Source: Stenotrophomonas sepilia
Lineage (GTDB): Bacteria; Pseudomonadota; Gammaproteobacteria; Xanthomonadales; Xanthomonadaceae
Direction of reading: 5' to 3'
Assembly: GCF_003244875.1 (NCBI RefSeq)
Contig: NZ_LXXZ01000026.1
Location: 186,001-250,000, forward strand
DNA length: 64,000 nucleotides
Shown: positions 19,122-29,873 of the stretch, one piece after another
Layout of the letters: every line of letters begins with the position of its first letter
Position numbering within the stretch: position 1 is the stretch's first letter
Position numbers and translations under genes: made by a program
Notes under the pieces: model-generated
Told to the model about the DNA's origin: nothing
Seen by the model: only the letters and a program-made list of their open reading frames with translations
Databases searched by the model: none

Positions 19122-19424
19122 ATGCCGATGCTTGCCCTGATCCTGCTGTTCTCCAGCCTGTTCGGCGACGGCTGCGGGCCCACCGAGGATGCCCTGCGCA
19201 GCCAGATCCTGCGCACCGAGAATCGGCAGGCCATGCATGAAGCGCAGCCCCTTCAGCTCTATCACCTGCGCCAGGACCGCGTGCTGCGGCTGGGCAGCCA
19301 GCAATCGCCAGACGACACTGGCGCCAGCCCTCATCCGGCACGGGCCCCGGTACGTGTGGCGCAGCTGTGGGAACGCGTCGACGGCCAGTGGCGCATCCAG
19401 CGTTCGATCAGCATTACCCACTGA
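19122..19424 (+). CDS. Hypothetical small exported protein
   Basis: 100 aa. The N terminus (PMLALILLFSSLFG) looks like a signal peptide; the rest is polar and ends in WERVDGQWRIQRSI, typical of small periplasmic beta proteins. ATG 19122 or 19128 are both possible starts. No family recognised. It lies between the small membrane protein gene and the tRNA-Val terminator. Confidence 0.5.
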   Translation: MPMLALILLFSSLFGDGCGPTEDALRSQILRTENRQAMHEAQPLQLYHLRQDRVLRLGSQQSPDDTGASPHPARAPVRVAQLWERVDGQWRIQRSISITH

Positions 19425-19484
19425 TTTCATGCCAATGAACCGGCACGGATGCAGCTTCGCGGGAACGCCAGGCTCGCCGGAACG

Positions 19485-19511
19485 AAAAAAGCCGGCCCCG
19501 GGGCCGGCTTT
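19485..19511 (-). terminator. Terminator of the downstream tRNA-Val copy
   Basis: On the minus strand AAAGCCGGCC/GGCCGGCTTTTTT forms a strong hairpin plus T run ~40 bp past the CCA of the tRNA at 19551. Confidence 0.9.
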
Positions 19512-19550
19512 CATCGTTTCCACCGCTTCACCGGCAACGCCGGGAGCAGG

Positions 19551-19625
19551 TGGTGGGCGGTACAGGGTTCGAACCTGTGACCCCTACCATGTCAAGGTAG
19601 TGCTCTACCGCTGAGCTAACCGCCC
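19551..19625 (-). tRNA. tRNA-Val (anticodon GAC), copy 1
   Basis: 75 nt with encoded CCA. Acceptor GGGCGGT/ACCGCCC, anticodon stem CTACC/GGTAG around a TTGACAT loop, T-arm GTTCGAACC. Identical to the second copy 98 bp upstream. Confidence 0.97.
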
Positions 19626-19663
19626 ATCTTGTTCTTGCCGCCCGAAGGCTGGCCTTGCTACGT

Positions 19664-19690
19664 AAAAACCCGGCGCCAGGGCCGGGCTTT
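19664..19690 (-). terminator. Terminator between the two tRNA-Val copies
   Basis: On the minus strand AAAGCCCGGC, a short loop and GCCGGGTTTTT follow the upstream tRNA-Val copy. Each copy therefore has its own stop, and the downstream copy may depend on read-through or a promoter of its own. Confidence 0.8.
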
Positions 19691-19723
19691 GCAGTTCACG
19701 ACAACCCTCTTCCGAGGGTTTCG

Positions 19724-19798
19724 TGGTGGGCGGTACAGGGTTCGAACCTGTGACCCCTACCATGTCAAGGTAGTGCTCTACCGCTGAGCTAACCGCCC
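19724..19798 (-). tRNA. tRNA-Val (anticodon GAC), copy 2
   Basis: 75 nt with encoded CCA, base-for-base the same as 19551-19625. This is the promoter-proximal copy of the tandem. Confidence 0.97.
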
Positions 19799-19842
19799 GT
19801 TTTGCTTCTGCATTTCTGCGATTGCGTCGGTGCAGGCCGCGT

Positions 19843-19871
19843 ATATTACGGATGCGGGCCGTGAAGCGCAA
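19843..19871 (-). promoter_or_regulatory. Promoter of the tRNA-Val pair
   Basis: On the minus strand TTGCGC, a 17-bp spacer and TAATAT lie ~45 bp before the tRNA. A second box set closer to the tRNA was not seen. Confidence 0.5.
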
Positions 19872-19904
19872 TACTTTTGTGAAGATGATGCTGCACTGCC
19901 ACGT

Positions 19905-21929
<2,025 letters not shown>

Positions 21930-22057
21930 GGTGTTGCCAGTTCCCGGGAAGGGTGAGTATACGGGGCGAGGAGTGACGGCCGGCTGAGGGGTTGCCGGGC
22001 AGACCGCTACGGGGATTCCCGATGGCGGCCGCACAGCCGGGCGCGGAGGCTGGATGC

Positions 22058-22594
22058 ATGCGCACTCACCGCTCTTCCGGTTGCGCCGCGTCGCGCGGCA
22101 TGCACCTGATCGAAATCCTGGTCGTCACGGCGGTACTGGCCGTGCTGCTGGCCGCCGGCTGGCCCTCGCTGCAGGCGCTGCTGCTGCACCAGCGCGCGGA
22201 AGCCACCCGGTTCAGCCTGCAGGCCGCCCTGGCAACGGCACGCACCCAGGCCATCATGCGTCGCGAACTGATCGGCCTCTGCGCCAGCGCGGACGGCCAG
22301 CGCTGCGGGGACGACTGGAGCCAGGGCTGGATTGCCTACCGGGCCGCAGGCGCATGGCAGCCCCCATCCACGGCCGATGCCATTGTCCTGCATCAGGGCG
22401 GCCGTCCGGACGTCACGATCAATGCCGCCAGCAACAGCGGGCGACCGCAACTCTATTTCCAGCCGGATGGCCGCAGCCCCGGCAGCAACCTGACGCTGCG
22501 CGTCTGCGTGAGGGGGCGCGAGCACGCGCGGATCATTGTCAGCAACAGTGGGCGGATGCGTTCGTCCACCACGCGGACTGGACAAGCCTGTTGA
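22058..22594 (+). CDS. FimT/GspH-family type IV pseudopilin
   Basis: 178 aa. The prepilin peptidase site is [11 protein letters not shown] at residues ~14-24, with Met instead of the usual Phe at +1 and the conserved Glu at +5, followed by a hydrophobic helix. ATG 22058 has GGAGG 8 bp upstream. The C-terminal GspH-like domain has [19 protein letters not shown] near its end and several Cys. It is a second fimT-like gene, convergent with the tRNA-Asn gene and separate from the minor-pilin cluster; FimT proteins bind DNA in natural transformation of related species (family knowledge). Confidence 0.8.
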   Translation: MRTHRSSGCAASRGMHLIEILVVTAVLAVLLAAGWPSLQALLLHQRAEATRFSLQAALATARTQAIMRRELIGLCASADGQRCGDDWSQGWIAYRAAGAWQPPSTADAIVLHQGGRPDVTINAASNSGRPQLYFQPDGRSPGSNLTLRVCVRGREHARIIVSNSGRMRSSTTRTGQAC

Positions 22595-22626
22595 AACGAC
22601 GCCCCTGCGCTCTCAAGCAGGCAACA

Positions 22627-22656
22627 AAAAAGACCTGCGAAAGTCCGCAAGCCTTT
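22627..22656 (-). terminator. Terminator of tRNA-Asn
   Basis: On the minus strand AGGCTTGCG/CGCAGGTCT pairs with two G-U wobbles and is followed by six Ts. Confidence 0.7.
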
Positions 22657-22669
22657 GATGTGTAACGTC

Positions 22670-22746
22670 TGGCGCCCGAAGTTGGACTCGAACCAACGAC
22701 CCCCTGATTAACAGTCAAGTGCTCTAACCGGCTGAGCTATTCGGGC
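22670..22746 (-). tRNA. tRNA-Asn (anticodon GTT)
   Basis: 77-nt cloverleaf with encoded CCA: acceptor GCCCGAA/TTCGGGC, anticodon loop CTGTTAA, T-arm GTTCGAGTC. Tail of the fimT-like gene is just beyond its terminator. Confidence 0.97.
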
Positions 22747-22756
22747 GGGGACGCGC

Positions 22757-22785
22757 ATTGTAATCACGTCGAACAGGGAGTGCAA
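22757..22785 (-). promoter_or_regulatory. Promoter of tRNA-Asn
   Basis: On the minus strand TTGCAC, a 17-bp spacer and TACAAT end 10 bp before the tRNA 5' end: a near-ideal stable-RNA promoter. Confidence 0.75.
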
Positions 22786-22826
22786 CACTCCCGTTCACAT
22801 GCTTGCATTCTCTGTTTGCGGCAGTG

Positions 22827-23249
22827 TCACCAGCACTCGGACAGCGTGGTCTTGGCGGTCTTCACGTTGGCCTGGTTGAGCGTCAGGTTTCCACACTTGT
22901 CCTTCGCCTGCGCGTTGACCGCGGTGGCGGTGAAGGTGAATGTCGACTGCGCGGTCTGCATGGACAGAGTGTAGGCCGCCGTGCCGCCCTCGCGCGGGGA
23001 GTTGATCGAATCGGCGTTGCCCGGGAACTTGAAACCGACATAGGTGTTGTTGACCGTGTGGAAGCGCTCGGCCAACTGTGCGTATTCGACCAGGTCGGCC
23101 TTAGCCTGGGCCCGTCGCGACTTGCGCACATGTTCGCTGTAGTTCGGGTAGGCGATCGCGGCGAGGATTGCCACGACCGCCACCACGATCATCAGCTCGA
23201 TCAGGGTGAAACCGCGGGCCAGGCGACCCGCCGCGAAAGATTGGCGCAT
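22827..23249 (-). CDS. pilE: Type IV pilin / minor pilin PilE
   Basis: 140 aa. Leader of 12 residues, then the prepilin site ARG-FTLIELMIVVAVVAILAAIAYP with Glu at +5, the N-terminal assembly helix, and a globular domain with a C-terminal Cys pair (DKCGN ... SECW) forming the D-loop. In P. aeruginosa-like clusters PilE is the last minor pilin after PilY1, as here, priming pilus assembly with PilV, PilW and PilX (family knowledge). 38 bp after pilY1. Confidence 0.9.
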   Translation of the reverse strand: MRQSFAAGRLARGFTLIELMIVVAVVAILAAIAYPNYSEHVRKSRRAQAKADLVEYAQLAERFHTVNNTYVGFKFPGNADSINSPREGGTAAYTLSMQTAQSTFTFTATAVNAQAKDKCGNLTLNQANVKTAKTTLSECW

Positions 23250-23287
23250 TGCACGGGCTCCTGCTGCCGGGGAAGGATGGACGCCGG

Positions 23288-26200
23288 TCACTGGATCTGC
23301 CTCCAGGACTGGCGGCCACAGGGGTATGGCAGGTACATCGGATCAGCACCGGCCACCGAGATCTGCATCAGGCACGCCTCACCGGGCGGCTGCGGCGGCG
23401 GATTGCCGGGAGTGCTGTCCGGCGGCGCCAAGCGCGGCACCACCGACGTCGTCACGTCCCTCACCGGCGCGTTGCCGCCCGTGTTGAGAGCAACGCCGGC
23501 CGTACCCGCCCCCGGCGATCGGCCGTCGGGGGCTCCGAAGCGCACCTGCGACATCGCGGCCTGGCCGGTGCTGGCCTGCAGGCCGAGCAGCCAGTTCGCA
23601 CCGTCCACCGAGCAACCCTGAGCGTCGGACGGAATATAGGTCGGGAAGAACACCACGCCGGACACGATCCTCGGATTACCGACCGCACGCTCCTTGTTGG
23701 CCAGCACCACGGTCCAGCCGCGGCTGACCGTAGGCACGGTCCCGCCACGCAATGTCCGCACGCCGGAACCAATCTCGGCCGTATACGAGCTCAGGTTTGC
23801 CGAGGTCAGCGTCGTCGTCGGCTGGCCCGCTGCGGTGTCGTTGATACCGTACAACGCCTGCACCGCCGTATCGTTCTCGTCACCGTAGTAGGAGAAGCTG
23901 CCGGTGCCGAAGATCAGCATCACGCCACCGGACGGCCCGGTGGTCACCGTCATGCCACCGGTGATCGGCTGGCGGTAGGTCCGGCGGTCGGCGGGATCGA
24001 CATGGGTATTGGTGGTGAACAACGGTACGGTTGGCGCGGTAGTCCCGCGCAGGTCGAACTTCCAGATAACGCCACGCTTGTCGGCGCCATAGACCGTATC
24101 GGCCAGGCCATCGCGCACCCGCGCGTTCTGCCCGGTTCCACCCCAGCGATCAACCACCACGATGTTGCCCAGCCCGTTGCTGCCCGACGGCAGGTTGGTA
24201 CCCGACTCGATCGCCTCGATCATGCGGATGGTCGGCGTGCGGCCTGCCACCATGTCAACCACGAACAGTACCGCCTTGCCACTCCTACTCTCGTAGCCGT
24301 TACCGAAGATCGCCTTGAAGCCCACCGAACCGTCGGCGTTCTTCACCGGCACGATCACCGGCTTGCCCAGCACATGGCCGATGTTGGCGCGCACAGCATC
24401 GTCAAGCGAAGCGTCGAGGTCACTGATCTCCCACAGCAGGGAGCCGGTGGCGCCGAAGTTGCCCGGATCGGACACATTCAGCGCGAACACACTGCGGCCG
24501 CCGGCACCGGCCGTGCCCACCAGTGACGTGGTCCACCCGTTGCTGCCGTAGGTGTCGCTGATCGTCACCGGGCCATCGACGTAGTAACGGTGCTGGAAAC
24601 GCTGGGCGTTCTGGTTGGTGGGGTCGTTAGGCAGCAACAGGTTGCCCATGTGGCCCAACGCGGTCGAGGGAATGTAGGCGAACCGCTCCTTGCCACCGTC
24701 GGCGTCCATCTGGCCGTCGGCGCCCATGCCACCATCGAAGGCATGCAACATGCCGTCGTTGGCGCCGGCGTAGACCATGTAGCGGCGACCATTGCGCTTG
24801 GTGGTCATGTAGGCGGCGTAACTGCTGCCCATCGTGCCCGGAAGGCGGCCAAACCCATAGTCATCCAGAGGCGAACTCAGCACCGGGGTGGAGGTGATGA
24901 TGTCGCCAAGTACCGTGCTGCGATCACGCAGCTTGCCGCCGTTGCGCTTCTCGCTGGAGGTTTCACCACGCAGGTAGGCCACGGCCGTGGCGGAATCGGT
25001 GGCTAGGCCAGCCAGCTCGGACGCGCTGCAGATCAGGATGCCCGGATACAGCGTCGACGACTTGGTGCACAGATTGGCCAGGCTGACATTGCTGCCGGTG
25101 AAGTCTTCCAGCGCGCCGTTGCGCCAGAACCGGATGCGGCGTGATGCAGGCGCCGGCATCTTCGCAGATGCTTCCCAGGCCTCTTCCGAAACGATCTTGC
25201 GGGTGGACGGCTCGACGCTCAGCTTGAAGGCGCGCAACTTGCTGTACCAGTCGGTGCCGTTGTTGGTGGCCTCGTAGAACGGCTCCACCGACAACGAGCC
25301 GACGCCGATGCGTGCGCCGGTCAGCGAACGCGAGCCGGACGGCGTGGCGCCCTGGGCGACGTTGCTGATGATACGGCGCATGGCTGCGGTGATTTCGGCC
25401 GGGCGCGTGGCGTTGACCATTTCGCCACGGGTGTCATAGACCGCGTTCCACAGCTCATCAACGGCCTCGGGCTTGAGGTCCTGCGTCGTCGTCGGGAAGT
25501 TGGGCTTGACGACGTACGGGTCCGGGCTGAGCACCCACGGGCGCACTGGATCCGGCAGGTACCGGACGCCGAACTCCTTGCCCTGCGTGCCCAGCGTCAC
25601 GCCGTAGAAATTCATGTGCAGGTGGGTCTTGCAATCCAGCGACGGATTTGGATTCGGCCCCTTGCACTCGGCCGGCACCGGCACGGAATTGGTCTCCTTG
25701 CCCGGCACGAGAGAACTGTTGTAGTACGGCGCTACGAGATCCTTCATCAGCGTCGTGTTGCCGGACTCATTGATATAGCCATCGGTGAACAGCATGCCCG
25801 CATTCTTCTGGCATGACAGGAGCACCGGCGCGTTCTGATCCGTGCGCTGGAATTGTTCGCCAAGGTACTGTGCGGCGGAACGATTGGGCGTACTGCTGCT
25901 GGCACGCATTTCGCCGATGATCTGGCTGAGCAGCTGCTGCTTCTCCGGCTCGTTGGTCATGTTGAACATGGTCACCGCGCGGCGGCCATTGATACGGAAC
26001 CAGCCCACGCGCAGATTAGTCGTGTCGTACAGCGCATTCGTAGCCGCACCGATCAGCGCTTCGCGTCGCGTCCGGTACAGGCTGAACCAGTTGGCGAAGC
26101 TCTGCATGGCAGCGTTGTACTTCGCTTGATTGTTGCCGAAGTTCGCAAGCTTGATTTCGTACTTGTACAACGTACCCGGCCGGCCGCCCGGAGGATTTGC

Positions 26201-27034
26201 AACGGCAACAGGAGCCGCGGTGTACCCATATTCCGCCGGCAGCGTAGACGGATCTGCCAGGAAGAACGTAGCCGGATAGAAGCCGACGGCAGCATCGCAG
26301 CTTGAGCTGCTGATGGTAGTCTGGCGCGTCACGTTGTCGAACGAGCCTTCCTGCCGGACAGCCCCCCCGCTCAGGTTGCATCGCCCACGCTCAATACGGG
26401 TTCCGACCGGCAGCGTCATGCCGGAACGGAAGCGGAAGCGCCAGTTCGCGCCGGTCCGCCCGCCGGTGTCCATGCTGGTCAGCAGCGAGTCCACAGTCAG
26501 GTCCAGCGCGCCAGCGATCTTGTTCGGTGCATTGCCCGGACGCGGGTCCAGCGGCGCGCTGGACGCCCTGATGTCCAGATAGTTGGCAAGGGCTGTATCG
26601 GACAAGCCGGTCTTCCAGCCAGGATAGATCTCACGCGGGTCGTAGTAGGACGGGTTGACGTCCGGTGATCGGGCGAAACCGAAGCTGTCGAGCGGCGGGA
26701 TGGCCGCCTGGTCGTCGCGTCCATAGCTGGGGAAGACGTACAGGTAGCGCTGCCCAGACCCATCGTAGCCGTTGACGGCACCCTGGTTGTAGAAGCCACT
26801 GCCATCCCAGCGGTACACGCCATCGCGCGTGTTGTTCAATGTTTCCCACAGCATCGAGCCGGAATCATCCAGCGCCATCAGGAAGGCCGGCGGCGTCTGC
26901 ACCTGGATGTTCAGCGGCGCCTGCGCCAGCGTGCCCTGGGCCTGGGCCGCCATCAGGCTGTAGATGACATAGCCGCCCCCGAGCGCCAGTGCGGCGCCGC
27001 CTGCGGCCATGAAACGGAATTTGCGCGAAGCCAT
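23288..27034 (-). CDS. pilY1: Type IV pilus tip/adhesion protein PilY1
   Basis: 1248 aa, exported (hydrophobic N terminus to about residue 34 ending MAAQAQ). Early in the mature protein FLMALDDSGSM gives a MIDAS-like DxSxS motif of a von Willebrand A-like domain, and the C-terminal half is the conserved PilY1 beta-propeller (ANDGMLHAFDGG, VYGADKRGVIWKFDL, FGTGSFSY). The acid-rich GADGQMDADGGKE beside the HAFD motif could bind calcium. PilY1 sits at the pilus tip for adhesion, surface sensing and twitching. Central position in the pilV-pilW-pilX-pilY1-pilE cluster, 11 bp after pilX. Confidence 0.92.
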   Translation of the reverse strand: MASRKFRFMAAGGAALALGGGYVIYSLMAAQAQGTLAQAPLNIQVQTPPAFLMALDDSGSMLWETLNNTRDGVYRWDGSGFYNQGAVNGYDGSGQRYLYVFPSYGRDDQAAIPPLDSFGFARSPDVNPSYYDPREIYPGWKTGLSDTALANYLDIRASSAPLDPRPGNAPNKIAGALDLTVDSLLTSMDTGGRTGANWRFRFRSGMTLPVGTRIERGRCNLSGGAVRQEGSFDNVTRQTTISSSSCDAAVGFYPATFFLADPSTLPAEYGYTAAPVAVANPPGGRPGTLYKYEIKLANFGNNQAKYNAAMQSFANWFSLYRTRREALIGAATNALYDTTNLRVGWFRINGRRAVTMFNMTNEPEKQQLLSQIIGEMRASSSTPNRSAAQYLGEQFQRTDQNAPVLLSCQKNAGMLFTDGYINESGNTTLMKDLVAPYYNSSLVPGKETNSVPVPAECKGPNPNPSLDCKTHLHMNFYGVTLGTQGKEFGVRYLPDPVRPWVLSPDPYVVKPNFPTTTQDLKPEAVDELWNAVYDTRGEMVNATRPAEITAAMRRIISNVAQGATPSGSRSLTGARIGVGSLSVEPFYEATNNGTDWYSKLRAFKLSVEPSTRKIVSEEAWEASAKMPAPASRRIRFWRNGALEDFTGSNVSLANLCTKSSTLYPGILICSASELAGLATDSATAVAYLRGETSSEKRNGGKLRDRSTVLGDIITSTPVLSSPLDDYGFGRLPGTMGSSYAAYMTTKRNGRRYMVYAGANDGMLHAFDGGMGADGQMDADGGKERFAYIPSTALGHMGNLLLPNDPTNQNAQRFQHRYYVDGPVTISDTYGSNGWTTSLVGTAGAGGRSVFALNVSDPGNFGATGSLLWEISDLDASLDDAVRANIGHVLGKPVIVPVKNADGSVGFKAIFGNGYESRSGKAVLFVVDMVAGRTPTIRMIEAIESGTNLPSGSNGLGNIVVVDRWGGTGQNARVRDGLADTVYGADKRGVIWKFDLRGTTAPTVPLFTTNTHVDPADRRTYRQPITGGMTVTTGPSGGVMLIFGTGSFSYYGDENDTAVQALYGINDTAAGQPTTTLTSANLSSYTAEIGSGVRTLRGGTVPTVSRGWTVVLANKERAVGNPRIVSGVVFFPTYIPSDAQGCSVDGANWLLGLQASTGQAAMSQVRFGAPDGRSPGAGTAGVALNTGGNAPVRDVTTSVVPRLAPPDSTPGNPPPQPPGEACLMQISVAGADPMYLPYPCGRQSWRQIQ

Positions 27035-27045
27035 GGCCTGCGTCC

Positions 27046-27561
27046 TCAGAGTTTGAATACGGTATCGATGACCACCGACGACGAGCTCGCATCGGCATCG
27101 TCGGTCGCGAAGCCGGTGATCTGGTAGATCGGCGTGACGTCTTCCAGCGGACGGCCCATGTCGAGCGACGATTCGCCCATCACACAGCTGTCAATCTGGC
27201 GGACATTGACCGCAGGACGCGTCTGGTTGCGGCGGCTTTCGGCCCAGATGGCCGGATCGAAGCCGTCATCGCAGACCCGCGACAGAGTGCTGGACTGCAC
27301 CAGGCTGTCGTTCCCCACATCCTGACGGTTGGCGATTTTCTCCACCGAGCGTTCGGCCGCACGCACCACGCCCTCCGAGTTCTGGAAGGCCCGGTTGGCG
27401 GCGCGGTAGTTCGCTGCCATCTTCTCCTGCATGCCGGCCACCTGCATGCCCGCAATGCCGAGCAGCGCCAGCAGGATGAGCATGATCAACGCGACATAGA
27501 GCACGGCGCCGCGCTGGGTGCGAGCGGAGGCGGGCCTGAACGAACGTGAGAAGGTCGTCAT
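27046..27561 (-). CDS. pilX: Type IV pilus assembly protein PilX
   Basis: 171 aa minor pilin. QRGAVLYVALIMLILLALLGIAGMQV at ~16-41 is a class-typical hydrophobic N-terminal helix after a basic leader; the usual Glu at +5 is not present, as in many PilX. Two Cys (VCDDG, DSCVMG) may form a disulfide. Two bases after pilW and 11 bp before pilY1, so co-transcribed. Confidence 0.88.
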   Translation of the reverse strand: MTTFSRSFRPASARTQRGAVLYVALIMLILLALLGIAGMQVAGMQEKMAANYRAANRAFQNSEGVVRAAERSVEKIANRQDVGNDSLVQSSTLSRVCDDGFDPAIWAESRRNQTRPAVNVRQIDSCVMGESSLDMGRPLEDVTPIYQITGFATDDADASSSSVVIDTVFKL

Positions 27562-27563
27562 GA

Positions 27564-28724
27564 TCAGTTCCCGAACAGGCGATTGCGCAGTGCAATCGAG
27601 ACTTCATAGCTGGAGCGGTAGCGGCCGTCAGGCTTGTCACTGCTGGCAAAGCCAACGCCGAGTACCGACAGCGGGTTGGCCGGCGTGCTCGAAGACGACG
27701 GCGTCGGGCTGCGTGCCAGCAGCCCCACCTGCACCTGCCCCACCCGCAGCCACTGCGCGGCACCGGCAGCGTTAGCGTTGCTGCTGACGCCAGTCGCGGC
27801 GGCCAGGCGGGTGATGTTGCCGGCCGGCGGCGTGCCCAGGCTGATGTTGGCGGTACTGTCCAGGCCATACAGCAGCTGCAGGCTTTCGATGCCTTCCACA
27901 AGTTCTTCATTGACCGCATAGGCGCCAGCACTGTTGGCGCGCGCACGACGCAGGCCCGGCTGACCGGTCTCCGGATTGATGCCGACGTAATAGACCATCG
28001 ACTCGGCGCGATAGAGCATCGTCTGCCCGGTCGGCTGCGCGGCATAGCGCGACAGGTCCAGCGAGGGCGCGGTCACACGTGCCGCACTCAACGTACCGGC
28101 GAAGATGTCCGCATGGGCACAGTCGGCGATGCCGAACAAGGTCGGTGCCGCCACGCCCCCCGAGGTGAGCCTGGCCACCCGGGTGCTGTCCATGTCCAGT
28201 AGCGCATTGCCGCCGCTGGACGAAATGCCGGTCACCGGCACCCCCTCAGGGGCCAGGTAGCGCAGTACCAGCACATCGCTTCCGCCTGCCGGCGCAGGGC
28301 TGAGCCGGGTGATCGCTGCCGGCAACGCTGACGGTGCGGACCATGTCGCCCCGAGTGCGAGCCTCCCGCCCGGCGCGGTTCCCGGTGCATCGAAGCCCTG
28401 GATGGAAACGCTGAAATCAAGCGGGCTGCCATCGCCCGAGGATGCACCCAGATGCGATACCGGATCGCCTTGGTTCTTCACCACGTGGGCCTGGTCGTTC
28501 ACGCAGCCCATGTGCCCGGCCATGCGGATGTCTCGCTCAAGGAAATCCAGCGCGAAACGGGCGTTCTCCTGCACGCGCGAGGCCCCCTCGGACAGTCGCG
28601 AGGCAGCCTGCGAGGCCATGAAGACCTGCACCACCCCCAGCATCAGCACCAGGCTGATTACCAGGGCGATCATCAGTTCCACCAGCGACAGGCCGGCCAT
28701 GGTGGCACGTCGGTTCAGGCGCAT
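27564..28724 (-). CDS. pilW: Type IV pilus assembly protein PilW
   Basis: 386 aa minor pilin. Prepilin motif AG-LSLVELMIALVISLVLMLGVVQVF near residues 9-36 with Glu at +5, then a large globular domain with FALDFLERDIRMAGHMGC, a PilW landmark. ATG 28724 was preferred to the in-frame GTG at 28730 because GGAG lies 8 bp before it; it starts two bases after the pilV stop (TGAgcATG). Confidence 0.9.
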   Translation of the reverse strand: MRLNRRATMAGLSLVELMIALVISLVLMLGVVQVFMASQAASRLSEGASRVQENARFALDFLERDIRMAGHMGCVNDQAHVVKNQGDPVSHLGASSGDGSPLDFSVSIQGFDAPGTAPGGRLALGATWSAPSALPAAITRLSPAPAGGSDVLVLRYLAPEGVPVTGISSSGGNALLDMDSTRVARLTSGGVAAPTLFGIADCAHADIFAGTLSAARVTAPSLDLSRYAAQPTGQTMLYRAESMVYYVGINPETGQPGLRRARANSAGAYAVNEELVEGIESLQLLYGLDSTANISLGTPPAGNITRLAAATGVSSNANAAGAAQWLRVGQVQVGLLARSPTPSSSSTPANPLSVLGVGFASSDKPDGRYRSSYEVSIALRNRLFGN

Positions 28725-28726
28725 GC

Positions 28727-29200
28727 TCACAGCTCCGTAGCCAATGCAAAGGTGGTGGCCTTGTCCGGGTCATCCGGATCCCAGCGCTGGTCGCCCCAGG
28801 TGATCGCCACATTGACCACGCCGCCATTGAAGGTGACATTGGCGCCTGCATCGTCGCCCAGCGCCTTCACCACCTGGCATTGCCAGCGCGCGATCTTCTT
28901 TTCAATGGAGACGTCGCCGGTATCGCTGGTGCACGCGGTGGCGGCGGTCTTGCTGCCTGCCGCGAACGACGCGCCGGTGTACCAGGCCGCCTGGAAGCGG
29001 TTGCTGCGCATCTGCTCGGTCAGGTCGTACGCAAGGTTGGTGGCCTGGGTTCGATAATTGGCGCTCTGCACGAATCGGACGTTCATGGTCTGCAAGAGAG
29101 CAAAACCCAGCAGGCCGAACGCCAACACGATGATGGCGATCAGTACTTCAAGCAGGGTGAAGCCCCCGGCCTGGCGCGCACGGAAGGTACGGGTGGTCAT
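28727..29200 (-). CDS. pilV: Type IV pilus modification/minor pilin PilV
   Basis: 157 aa. Prepilin site GG-FTLLEVLIAIIVLAFGLLGFALLQ at ~12-38 with Glu at +5. The TNLAYDLTEQMRSNR segment is typical of PilV. Four-base overlap with the upstream fimT-like gene and two bases to pilW. It acts with PilW, PilX and PilE in the pilus-priming subcomplex. Confidence 0.9.
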   Translation of the reverse strand: MTTRTFRARQAGGFTLLEVLIAIIVLAFGLLGFALLQTMNVRFVQSANYRTQATNLAYDLTEQMRSNRFQAAWYTGASFAAGSKTAATACTSDTGDVSIEKKIARWQCQVVKALGDDAGANVTFNGGVVNVAITWGDQRWDPDDPDKATTFALATEL

Positions 29201-29712
29201 GGACAGGCTTCCTTAGTGCTGCGGATCTGCCCGGAGGCGTTCACCGTCAGTGTGCGCTTGTGCAGTGCGCCCTTGCTGCAGACGTCCGGCTCCAGCCGTA
29301 CATCCTGCTCGGCGCTGGCGCGGCGACGGCCGCGCCCGTCAAAGGCGATCTCCGTGGCCGGCCCAGTGATCTTCAGCTTGGGATTGCCACTGACGAAGCG
29401 CAGGACGGTTTCACCTGCCGACAGCGCACCGTCGCCATTGGCATCGGCAAAGGCCAGCATGCCGCCCGACCAGCCACCATCACAGCTGGCACCGTCGCTG
29501 CTTCCACAGACGCCGCCACCGCGGTTGCTGCGGATCGCCTCGCTGCGGGCAAGACTGAGCAGGCCCAGGACCTCGTTGTTGGTCGAGCTCACCCGGCTCG
29601 AACGGATCGTGCTCTGGAAACTTGGAAAGGCGATCGCAGCCAGGACCGCCACCACGGCGATGGTGACCATCAGCTCGATCAAGGTGAAGCCGTTTTCCCG
29701 GCGCAAAGACAT
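29197..29712 (-). CDS. fimT: FimT/GspH-family type IV pseudopilin, first gene of pil cluster
   Basis: 171 aa. Prepilin site NG-FTLIELMVTIAVVAVLAAIAFPSF at residues ~7-32. The GspH domain includes LLSLARSEAIRSNRGGGVCGS and a Cys-containing C terminus ending STKEACP. ATG 29712 follows directly from MSLRRENG; the upstream in-frame residues lack prepilin features. First gene of the pilus cluster; overlaps pilV by 4 bp. Confidence 0.88.
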   Translation of the reverse strand: MSLRRENGFTLIELMVTIAVVAVLAAIAFPSFQSTIRSSRVSSTNNEVLGLLSLARSEAIRSNRGGGVCGSSDGASCDGGWSGGMLAFADANGDGALSAGETVLRFVSGNPKLKITGPATEIAFDGRGRRRASAEQDVRLEPDVCSKGALHKRTLTVNASGQIRSTKEACP

Positions 29713-29799
29713 TGGACGCTCCCCAGCGTGTTGGTGGCCACGATGGGCCATCGCCCCGCCACCGGCAAGCGGCGGCAGGATGAACGGTCAATCCGGGGC

Positions 29800-29828
29800 G
29801 ACGGGCGTCAAAGGCTTGACGACCCGTC
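29800..29828. terminator. Hairpin between ppnN and fimT
   Basis: Long imperfect stem GACGGGcGTCAA/TTGACgaCCCGTC with a four-base loop, ~45 bp beyond the ppnN stop. No T run. Probably ends ppnN transcription before the pilus cluster. Confidence 0.5.
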
Positions 29829-29873
29829 CTCCCCTGCCAGTGCCGGCGCGATCCCCATCACGCCGGCCCGGGT

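Noticed and set aside
29713-29873. Extra ORF between fimT and ppnN
   Set aside because: Only short antisense or out-of-frame segments and a hairpin are present; no start with a ribosome site.
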